Positions 1 to 5,406 of a DNA stretch of 9,920 nt are shown here, one piece after another (the first letter of the stretch is position 1; the number at the start of each line of letters is the position of its first letter). The notes below the pieces were generated by a model that made no database searches, was not told where the DNA came from, and saw only the letters and a program-made list of their open reading frames with translations. A program made the translations under genes and the position numbers. Source of the stretch: an uncultured Spirochaetaceae bacterium (GTDB lineage: Bacteria > Spirochaetota > Spirochaetia > Treponematales > Treponemataceae); NCBI GenBank assembly GCA_902766345.1, contig CACXDK010000151.1, forward strand, positions 1 through 9,920. The letters are read 5' to 3'.

Positions 1-349
1 ACTGCTCATACAGTTCAGAAGTCTTGTCGATTACAGGCTGCTTGCCTTTTGTTGACTTATATGAAGAAGCAATACCTTCAGGCTTTGCTTTCTTATCTTT
101 TTCACTTGTATAAGTACCAGCAAAACCTTTTGTATAATCACCATTAAGACGATGATTAGTAGAAATCTGGCTAGAAGCAACAGATGGAACATTCTTATCA
201 GCAGATTTTGAAACAGACTTATTTCTCATTGAATTTACAAGATCAAGAAATTTATTCTGATCTGCTGTTGATTTTGCAGCATTTACAGAGGATTTTGAAT
301 CTGTTAAATAATTAGTTCCTGAAAAACCATTAATATTCTGAATATCCAT
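1..349 (-). CDS. FlgJ-like flagellar rod-binding protein, N-terminal part (cut by left edge)
   Basis: Only the first 116 codons are in the window; the gene continues past base 1. The protein begins MDIQNINGFSGTNYL. It has a polar, low-complexity Ser/Lys/Asn-rich stretch over residues ~12-105, then reaches IDKTSELYEQ at the left edge. The last segment looks like the beginning of the rod-binding (FlgJ N-terminal) domain, which typically opens with an LYEQC-type helix. FlgJ rod-binding domains act as a scaffold or cap for assembly of the periplasmic flagellar rod. Spirochaete versions usually lack the muramidase half, but that part cannot be seen here. The start ATG at 349 is preceded by AGGGAA about 9 bases upstream. 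The gene lies 24 bases after the flgG stop, in the same operon. Identification rests on context plus the short terminal match, so it is moderate; that a coding region is present is near certain. Confidence 0.75.
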   Translation of the reverse strand, partial: MDIQNINGFSGTNYLTDSKSSVNAAKSTADQNKFLDLVNSMRNKSVSKSADKNVPSVASSQISTNHRLNGDYTKGFAGTYTSEKDKKAKPEGIASSYKSTKGKQPVIDKTSELYEQ

Positions 350-373
350 CTATATATTTCCCTGCTCTATTTG

Positions 374-1168
374 TTAGCGTTTCAAGCTTACAGCTGTCTG
401 AAGCATTGTATCAGAGGTCTGAATAGCCTTTGAATTAAATTCATAAGCTCTCTGTGCAACAATCATCTGAACCATTTCATTAACAACAGAAACATTGCTC
501 ATTTCAAGGAACTTATGCTTTGTAATTCCCATGCCTTCAAAACCAGGGCGGCTTGCAATAGGATCGCCAGAAGCATTTGTTACTTTATAAAGATTATCAC
601 CTGCATTTTCAAGACCTACAGCATTAGGGAAGCGATAAAGTTCCAACTGCCCTACTTCAACTGGTTCAAGTTCACCGTTTACTCTTACATGAACACGACC
701 ATCGTCACTGATTGCCAGTGTTTCAAGCTGAAAACCTTCAGGAAGAATAATTTCTGGAATTACACGAAGTCCGTTAGCATTTACAAGCTGACCTGTAGAG
801 TCAACCTTGAAAGAACCGTCTCTTGTGTAAGCCCAACTTCCATCATACTGTTCTACACGGAAAAAGCCGTCACCTACAATTGCAATATCAGTATCAACAC
901 CTGTAGCCTGTAATGAGCCCTGTGTCATTATTCGCTGAGTTGCAGCAACTTTTACGCCAGAACCTTCCTGCAATCCTACAGGGGTAACTGTATCTTCTGT
1001 TGCTGGTGTACCAGCTTTCTTTACGTTCTGATACAAAAGGTCTTCAAATTCAGCACGATGCTGTTTAAATCCTGTTGTATTTACGTTTGAAAGGTTATTA
1101 GAAATTGTATCAATGTTGGTCTGCTGACCGTTCATTCCTGTTGCTGCATTCCAAAGACTTCTTACCAT
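374..1168 (-). CDS. flgG: Flagellar distal rod protein FlgG
   Basis: 264-residue flagellar basal-body rod protein, the usual FlgG size (~260). FlgG builds the distal rod, the drive shaft joining the inner motor to the hook; in spirochaetes this lies in the periplasm. The N-terminal rod domain is at residues ~1-36 (SLWNAATGMNGQQ, then SNNLSNVNTTGFKQ). The middle contains the GDGFFRV and YTRDGSF motifs typical of FlgE/F/G proteins. The C-terminal rod domain is at ~224-264 (SNVSVVNEMVQMIVAQRAYE). There is no cleavable signal peptide, as expected for type III flagellar export. A clear AAAAGGAG sits just upstream of the ATG at 1168. The gap from the flgF stop is 35 bases, with no terminator between, so the two are co-transcribed. 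I call it FlgG rather than FlgF because of the MVRSLW/ATGMN start, the QEGSGV motif, and its position after a more divergent paralogue. Confidence 0.95.
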   Translation of the reverse strand: MVRSLWNAATGMNGQQTNIDTISNNLSNVNTTGFKQHRAEFEDLLYQNVKKAGTPATEDTVTPVGLQEGSGVKVAATQRIMTQGSLQATGVDTDIAIVGDGFFRVEQYDGSWAYTRDGSFKVDSTGQLVNANGLRVIPEIILPEGFQLETLAISDDGRVHVRVNGELEPVEVGQLELYRFPNAVGLENAGDNLYKVTNASGDPIASRPGFEGMGITKHKFLEMSNVSVVNEMVQMIVAQRAYEFNSKAIQTSDTMLQTAVSLKR

Positions 1169-1203
1169 AATAAAACTCCTTTTATGTTTTTTCTGTTTTT
1201 AGA

Positions 1204-2004
1204 TTACCGCTGTACATTAACGGTCTTAGACCACAAGGTATCAAGCATATTATCTTCTGTCTGCATAGACTTTTGATTTGCTTCATAAGCTCGGTTTACT
1301 TCAATCATCTGAACCATTTCATTTACAACATTTACATTGCTTGTTTCTGTATATCCCTGCAAAACCTGAGGACGTTCATTACCTTCTGCAATATGATAAT
1401 TACCAGCAATATCATTAGTATTCCACAAAGAAGATCCCTGCTTTTTAAGATACCGCTCATTATCAAAGCGTACAATCTTAATGCGATCTACAACAGAATT
1501 ATCTTCTCTTGAATAAATCATTCCATCACGATTCAAAATGAATTTATCATTTGCAACATGAATAGGTCCGTTTTCGCCAAGTACAGGATATCCTTCCTTT
1601 GTAAGAAGAATGCCTTCCTTACCCAAAAGGAAATTACCATTGCGTGTAAAGCGTTCTCCAGAAGGAGTCTGAACAACAAAGAAACCTTTTCCACTCAAAG
1701 CGAAATCTGTATTTGTATCTGTAGATTTAAAAGAGCCCTGGCTGAAATCTGTATAAAGTTCATTAGTTTCAACACCAAGTCCAAGTTTTCCTATAATAGG
1801 TGCAGCATCAGAAGAACCAAAAGGATGCTTGTATACACCGTCAGCCTTTGTTCTTCTTAAGAGAAGTTCACTGAATTCCTTGTTGACAGGGATTTCTTTT
1901 TTAAATCCTGTTGTATCAACATTTGCCAAGTTATTTGAAATTGCATCCAGCTTGTCCTGCTGTGCATTCATTCCACTTGCACCAATGTACCAACCTCTAA
2001 TCAT
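1204..2004 (-). CDS. flgF: Flagellar proximal rod protein FlgF (FlgG paralogue)
   Basis: 266-residue rod protein of the FlgF/FlgG family, first gene of the flagellar operon in this window. It has the N-terminal rod domain at 1-37 (GWYIGASGMNAQQ, ISNNLANVDTTGFKKE). The middle carries GKGFFVVQT and FTRNGNF. The C-terminal rod domain is at ~222-266 (SNVNVVNEMVQMIEVNRAYE). The C-terminal module is nearly superimposable on that of the following gene (VVNEMVQMI, RAYE, QT..TML/DNML), showing an old tandem duplication. The central part is more divergent from canonical FlgG, which is why FlgF is preferred; some treponeme annotations call both copies FlgG. The start ATG at 2004 has AGAGG six bases upstream. 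Transcription probably comes from the sigma-28-like promoter at 2044-2070. Confidence 0.88.
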   Translation of the reverse strand: MIRGWYIGASGMNAQQDKLDAISNNLANVDTTGFKKEIPVNKEFSELLLRRTKADGVYKHPFGSSDAAPIIGKLGLGVETNELYTDFSQGSFKSTDTNTDFALSGKGFFVVQTPSGERFTRNGNFLLGKEGILLTKEGYPVLGENGPIHVANDKFILNRDGMIYSREDNSVVDRIKIVRFDNERYLKKQGSSLWNTNDIAGNYHIAEGNERPQVLQGYTETSNVNVVNEMVQMIEVNRAYEANQKSMQTEDNMLDTLWSKTVNVQR

Positions 2005-2008
2005 TCTG

Positions 2009-2015
2009 CACCTCT
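2009..2015 (-). promoter_or_regulatory. Ribosome binding site of flgF
   Basis: On the minus strand this reads AGAGGTG, with the AGAGG core six bases before the ATG at 2004. It supports that Met as the start of FlgF. Confidence 0.7.
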
Positions 2016-2043
2016 TATATTCATTAACAGATATCTTAATAAC

Positions 2044-2070
2044 TTATCGGCAGATAACATGCATAAATAA
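2044..2070 (-). promoter_or_regulatory. Candidate sigma-28 (FliA/FlaA) promoter for the flgF-flgG-flgJ operon
   Basis: Read on the minus strand, bases 2051-2044 spell GCCGATAA, an exact match to the sigma-28 -10 consensus. At the usual 11-base spacing the -35 region (2070-2063) reads TTATTTAT against TAAAGTTT, only about half matched. The -35 is therefore weak and the call leans on the -10 box. The expected start point is near 2037, giving a leader of about 33 bases before the flgF ATG with its AGAGG ribosome site. Location, strand and target gene class all fit flagellar regulation. No better sigma-70 promoter was seen on this strand. Confidence 0.6.
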
Positions 2071-2088
2071 AGAATTTTCATTTTTTTA

Positions 2089-2117
2089 TTGCCAAATAGA
2101 AAATTCAGACTTATAAT
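2089..2117 (+). promoter_or_regulatory. Sigma-70 promoter of glgC
   Basis: The -35 box TTGCCA (2089-2094, five of six consensus bases) and the -10 box TATAAT (2112-2117, perfect) are separated by exactly 17 bases. A T-rich run (2077-2090) lies just upstream and could act as an UP-like element. The predicted start is near 2124, giving a leader of about 33 bases before the glgC ATG. The promoter lies back to back with the flagellar promoter, with about 18 bases between their -35 regions. Confidence 0.8.
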
Positions 2118-2136
2118 TTTATTTATAAAATAATAT

Positions 2137-2141
2137 GGAGG
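2137..2141 (+). promoter_or_regulatory. glgC ribosome binding site at unusually long spacing
   Basis: GGAGG at 2137-2141 is the only strong Shine-Dalgarno sequence in the leader. It lies 15 bases before the ATG at 2157, far more than the usual 5-9. There is no in-frame ATG, GTG or TTG between them; the intervening in-frame codons are CTT, AAA, ATA, AAA and CTT. The GGAGG also lies inside a four-codon minimal ORF, ATG GAG GCT TAA (2135-2146), that is out of frame with glgC. Confidence 0.55.
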
Positions 2142-2156
2142 CTTAAAATAAAACTT

Positions 2157-3452
2157 ATGGCTAAAAATCAAAATGTCGGTGAACCAAGAGTTCTTGCTAT
2201 AATCCTTGGCGGAGGAAAAGGAACAAGACTTTATCCGCTTACAAAAGAAAGATCAAAACCTGCCGTTCCATTCGGTGGAAAATATAGAATTGTTGACATT
2301 CCTGTTTCAAACTGTATTAACAGTGGATATAGAAAAATTTACCTTTTAACACAGTTTAACTCAGCATCGCTTCATCTTCATATTATCAATTCATATAACT
2401 TTGACCGCTTCAGTAGAGGTTTTGTTGAAATTCTTGCAGCAGAACAGACACTGGAACATTCAGGATGGTATGAAGGAACTGCAGATGCTGTACGTAAAAA
2501 TATTGCACACTTTAGAGTACAGAATCCTACTCATTACATAATTCTTTCAGGTGACCAGTTGTACCGCATGGACTTGAAGAAATTCATGAATGAGCATATT
2601 GCTTCTGGTGCAGACATTACAATCGCAGCAAAGGCTGTAAACCGTTCAGATGCATCAGGATTCGGAATCATGAAAGTAAGTCCAGAAAACAAGATTACCG
2701 AATTCATGGAAAAACCTGCAAAAGATTTAAATATTGATGCATGGAAAATTCCAGAAAATGCACGTGGTGATTTACCAGCAGACCTTGAATATCTTGCTTC
2801 TATGGGTATCTATATTTTCAATGCAGATACAATGGAAGAAATGCTGAACAACACATCTAATGACTTCGGAAAGGAAATCATTCCTTCTGCAATCAAAACA
2901 AAGAAAGTTAACAGCTATATATTTAATGATTACTGGGAAGATATCGGTACAATCCGTTCATTCTACGATGCAACCCTCAGCTTGACAGATCCACAGCCTC
3001 CATTCAACTTCTATGATGAAGATAAGCCTATCTATACACACATGAGAAACCTTCCTCCAAGCAAGATTAATGATGCAAACATGACAGCAACACTTGCAAG
3101 CGAAGGATGTGTAATTACAAAATCCCGTTTACAGCGTTCTGTAATTGGTGTACGTTCCATTATTAATGAAGGCTGTGATCTTGACGGCGTAATAATGATG
3201 GGTGCAGACTATTACGAAAATGAAGATGCAAAAAATGCAGACAGACAGAAAGGCATTCCGCTTATTGGTATTGGAAAGAACTGTAAAATCAACAGAGCCA
3301 TCATCGATAAGAATGCAAAAATTGGTGACAACTGCTGCATAAATGTAAGCGGAAAGAAATATGAAGATGGAGATCACGGTCTGTTCTACAGTTCAGACGG
3401 TATCATCGTTATCAGAAAATCTGCCGTTATTCCAGCAGGCACAGTTATTTAA
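2157..3452 (+). CDS. glgC: Glucose-1-phosphate adenylyltransferase (ADP-glucose pyrophosphorylase)
   Basis: 431 residues, normal for the family. It makes ADP-glucose from glucose-1-phosphate and ATP, the committed step of bacterial glycogen synthesis, in the cytoplasm. The nucleotidyltransferase domain shows GGGKGTR at 18-24, KPAVPFGGKYR at 34-44, GTADAVRKN at 107-115, the catalytic-type Asp in SGDQLYRMD (D133), the sugar-phosphate motif EKP at 185-187, and YWEDIGT further on. The C-terminal third is a left-handed beta-helix-like region. The sequence resembles cyanobacterial/plant enzymes (LTQFNSASLHLHI, PQPPFNFYDE, GADYYE, AIIDKNAKIG) more than the enterobacterial one. Lysines K385 and K421 sit where I recall the 3-phosphoglycerate activator lysines of the Anabaena enzyme, so activation by 3-PGA is a reasonable inference. 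The gene stands alone between divergent flagellar genes and a convergent operon; no other glg gene is visible. It has its own sigma-70 promoter and a downstream terminator. Confidence 0.96.
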   Translation: MAKNQNVGEPRVLAIILGGGKGTRLYPLTKERSKPAVPFGGKYRIVDIPVSNCINSGYRKIYLLTQFNSASLHLHIINSYNFDRFSRGFVEILAAEQTLEHSGWYEGTADAVRKNIAHFRVQNPTHYIILSGDQLYRMDLKKFMNEHIASGADITIAAKAVNRSDASGFGIMKVSPENKITEFMEKPAKDLNIDAWKIPENARGDLPADLEYLASMGIYIFNADTMEEMLNNTSNDFGKEIIPSAIKTKKVNSYIFNDYWEDIGTIRSFYDATLSLTDPQPPFNFYDEDKPIYTHMRNLPPSKINDANMTATLASEGCVITKSRLQRSVIGVRSIINEGCDLDGVIMMGADYYENEDAKNADRQKGIPLIGIGKNCKINRAIIDKNAKIGDNCCINVSGKKYEDGDHGLFYSSDGIIVIRKSAVIPAGTVI

Positions 3453-3466
3453 CATTTGATTGCACA

Positions 3467-3498
3467 GGGCATGGAATTAATTTTCTGAATGCCCTTTT
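3467..3498 (+). terminator. Probable rho-independent terminator of glgC
   Basis: GGGCAT (3467-3472) pairs with ATGCCC (3489-3494) across a 16-base AT-rich loop, followed by TTTT. It starts 14 bases after the glgC stop. The stem is short and the U-run modest, so it may leak. The longer hairpin at 3511-3589 lies just beyond as a second stop. Confidence 0.55.
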
Positions 3499-3510
3499 AG
3501 CATATTAGGA

Positions 3511-3589
3511 AGCACGAATTTCATAAAGGTTCACTGGGAGTTTTTCTTCTGAAAGGTGGGATAAGACGTTTATGAAACCGTGCTTTTTT
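3511..3589 (+). terminator. Long structured stem-loop with U-tract between convergent genes (terminator or structured RNA)
   Basis: AGCACG (3511-3516) plus TTTCATAAA (3519-3527) pair with TTTATGAAA (3569-3577) plus CGTGCT (3579-3584). This makes a 15-bp stem with one 2x1 internal loop, followed by TTTTT (3585-3589). The 41-base loop can fold further: TTTTC and GAAAG form a hairpin with a TTCT loop near its centre, and CAC/GTG can pair outside it. The U-tract orients it as a plus-strand terminator. Its last bases touch the TAA stop of the J-domain gene on the other strand, so it may also stop the minus-strand operon, where the T-run is poor. A loop this large is unusual for a simple terminator, and no convincing promoter lies just upstream. 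Confidence 0.6.
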
Positions 3590-4043
3590 ATTTATTCAAA
3601 AAGTCTTCAAGAAGATTATACGCAAGAATTATTTCACTAGTTTTTTTAGTCGCAACTTTTTCTATTACAGCATTATCGCTATGTTTATCAGGATGATAAT
3701 ACAAAAGCTTTTCTTTGTAAGCTTTCTTTATTTCTTCTTTGGTTGCATAGAAAGGAACATCTAATACTTTATAAGCGTGTTCCAATTCAGGAGAAAGCTT
3801 TTTATATACATACAAACGCTTTGTAGTTGTTTTCTGAGATTTATTTTCCGGCTCTGCTTTTTGTTCTTCGTGAAATTGTTCAGAAGATTGATGCGATTCT
3901 GTCTGTTCATTATTAGATGCAGACTGAGTAAATGCCCCCTGCTTATCTGTATCACTAACAGGAGCTTCCATGCGGACAAATTTTACAGCACCAGCTTCAA
4001 GAGTTTCATTCAACAGGCTTCCTAATTTATCATACATGTTCAT
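3588..4043 (-). CDS. Small J-domain (DnaJ-like) protein
   Basis: 151 residues, last gene of the minus-strand run. The C-terminal half (about 88-150) is a J-domain: HAYKVLDVP, then EEIKKAYKEKLLYYHPDKH with the essential HPD at 117-119, then SEIILAYNLLEDF. J-domains stimulate ATP hydrolysis by DnaK-type Hsp70 partners. There is no Gly/Phe linker, zinc centre or substrate-binding domain, so this is not DnaJ itself but a type III J-protein. The first ~25 residues look helical (MYDKLGSLLNETLEAG). Residues ~30-75 are a polar Gln/Ser/Glu-rich, probably disordered linker. Its start overlaps the end of the response-regulator gene by 14 bases, with GAGGG 11 bases upstream of the ATG at 4043. A second Met two codons in would give an 8-base overlap but has worse spacing. 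The client is unknown. Confidence 0.88.
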   Translation of the reverse strand: MNMYDKLGSLLNETLEAGAVKFVRMEAPVSDTDKQGAFTQSASNNEQTESHQSSEQFHEEQKAEPENKSQKTTTKRLYVYKKLSPELEHAYKVLDVPFYATKEEIKKAYKEKLLYYHPDKHSDNAVIEKVATKKTSEIILAYNLLEDFLNK

Positions 4044-5406
4044 CAGCCAGATCGCCCTCTTCTTCCAAGTTCCATTCTACAAGTTTTCGCTGTAATGTTT
4101 TACGCCCAATCTGTAATATATCTGCCGTTTTACTTTTATTATTACGGTTTGCAGCAAGATTTGCCTGAATAACAGCTTTTTCAGCTTCTGCAAGAGGTAT
4201 TCCCAACGGAATAGAAATTGAATCAGATGACGTTCCCTGACTAATAGCAGGGGGCAAATCGTTCAGCGAAATTTCATTACCCGAACACATAACAACCGCA
4301 CTTTCCATACAGTTACGAAGTTCACGAATGTTACCTGGCCAATCATATTTAAAAATTGCAGCCTTAGCCCTTCCGTCAACGCCTGTAATATGCTTGTTAT
4401 TTTCTTCATTAAATTCTTTTAAGAAAGATGACATAAGAAGAGGAATATCTTCTTTTCTGTCACGTAAAGGAGGAACTGTAATATGAATAACGTTCAGACG
4501 ATAATACAAATCTTCCCTAAATCGACCAGCTTTTACTTCTTCTTCAAGATTTTTATTTGTAGCAGCAATTATACGAACATCAACTTCAATCGTCTGCTCT
4601 CCGCCAACCCGCTCAAATTTCTTTTCCTGCAGAACACGCAAAATCTTAATCTGAACATTTTGATTTATTTCGCCAATTTCATCTAAAAAAATAGTACCGC
4701 CATGAGCAAGTTCAAAACGACCTTTTTGCAGTTTTTCAGCACCAGTAAAAGCCCCTTTCTCATGTCCAAACAATTCGCTTTCCAGCAAAGTTTCGCTCAA
4801 TGCAGCACAATGCACTTTTATAAAGCTGTTATTCTTTCTTGAAGACAGATTATGAATTGCATCCGCAACAACTTCCTTACCGACACCACTTTCTCCTGTA
4901 ATCAATATGCTTGCCTTACTGTCAGAAACCTTTTTTAGAGTTTCCTGAACTTTCTGCATAGCAGGAGACTTTCCAATCATAGACTTTAAGGCGTGAGAGC
5001 CTTCAAGTTCATGCTTCATCTGCTGATGCTGCAAACTCATTTCTCTTGATGACAAAGCTCTCTGTACAATCATGCCAAGCTGATCCAAGTTCAGAGGTTT
5101 TGTCAAAAAGTCATAAGCACCATGTCGCATTGCATCTACAGCACTGTCAATGCTTCCATGCCCAGTCAAAATTATAACAGGAACACCAGGAGTTTCCGCA
5201 GTCACTTTTGCAAGAACCTCTTCTCCACTTATTCCAGGCATGCGTAAATCGGTAATTACAAGATCAATATCACCTTTTGCAATCAGTTTAAGACCGTCAG
5301 CACCATTTGAAGAAGTCTTTACATTGTAGCCTTCCATCTCAAAATTAGCTGCAAGACCTTCTCTTATATTTTTTTCATCATCAATTATCAGAATTGTAAA
5401 CTTCAT
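4030..5406 (-). CDS. atoC: Sigma-54-dependent response regulator, NtrC/AtoC family
   Basis: 458 residues with the complete three-domain layout. The receiver domain (1-~118) has the acidic pocket D9/D10, phospho-acceptor D53, T81 and K103. The AAA+ domain (~143-370) has Walker A GESGVGKE at 171-178, the sigma-54 contact loop GAFTGA at 218-223, Walker B IFLDE at 239-243, and YDWPGNIREL near its end. A Fis-type helix-turn-helix (~425-445, TADILQIGRKTLQRKL) binds DNA. It should be phosphorylated by the kinase encoded just upstream, then oligomerise and use ATP to open promoters held by RpoN. Its start overlaps the kinase gene by 26 bases, with AAGG about 12 bases before the ATG at 5406. The target genes cannot be told from this window; no -24/-12 sigma-54 promoter was recognised in it. 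The symbol follows treponeme usage and does not imply acetoacetate control. Confidence 0.94.
   Translation of the reverse strand: MKFTILIIDDEKNIREGLAANFEMEGYNVKTSSNGADGLKLIAKGDIDLVITDLRMPGISGEEVLAKVTAETPGVPVIILTGHGSIDSAVDAMRHGAYDFLTKPLNLDQLGMIVQRALSSREMSLQHQQMKHELEGSHALKSMIGKSPAMQKVQETLKKVSDSKASILITGESGVGKEVVADAIHNLSSRKNNSFIKVHCAALSETLLESELFGHEKGAFTGAEKLQKGRFELAHGGTIFLDEIGEINQNVQIKILRVLQEKKFERVGGEQTIEVDVRIIAATNKNLEEEVKAGRFREDLYYRLNVIHITVPPLRDRKEDIPLLMSSFLKEFNEENNKHITGVDGRAKAAIFKYDWPGNIRELRNCMESAVVMCSGNEISLNDLPPAISQGTSSDSISIPLGIPLAEAEKAVIQANLAANRNNKSKTADILQIGRKTLQRKLVEWNLEEEGDLADEHV

Noticed and set aside
515..913. 132-codon plus-strand ORF inside flgG
   Set aside because: Fully antisense to a clearly recognised flgG. 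The translation is Cys/Ile/Tyr-rich with no family features, as expected for a shadow frame of an AT-rich gene.
2071..2095. Sigma-70 promoter on the minus strand for flgF, from a TTGGCA -35-like box at 2090-2095
   Set aside because: At 16-18 base spacing the -10 region reads CTTTATT-like sequence with poor match. The TTGGCA is largely the complement of the near-palindromic glgC -35 box.
2071..2100. Sigma-54 (-24/-12) promoter in the divergent region
   Set aside because: A GG occurs in TTTGGCA on the minus strand, but there is no GC at the required 10-base spacing.
3129..3377. 82-codon minus-strand ORF inside the glgC 3' end
   Set aside because: Lies opposite the conserved beta-helix part of GlgC; hydrophobic shadow translation with no independent support.
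3511..3589. Integron attC site, considered because a treponeme integron is known
   Set aside because: The inverted repeat lacks the GTTRRRY/RYYYAAC core sites on either strand, and no cassette-like small genes or integrase are nearby.
3511..3589. Small SRP RNA or a known riboswitch
   Set aside because: The conserved SRP GGAAG/AGCA tetraloop region is absent. No preQ1, fluoride, guanidine or similar core could be recognised, and the element is downstream of, not ahead of, a gene.
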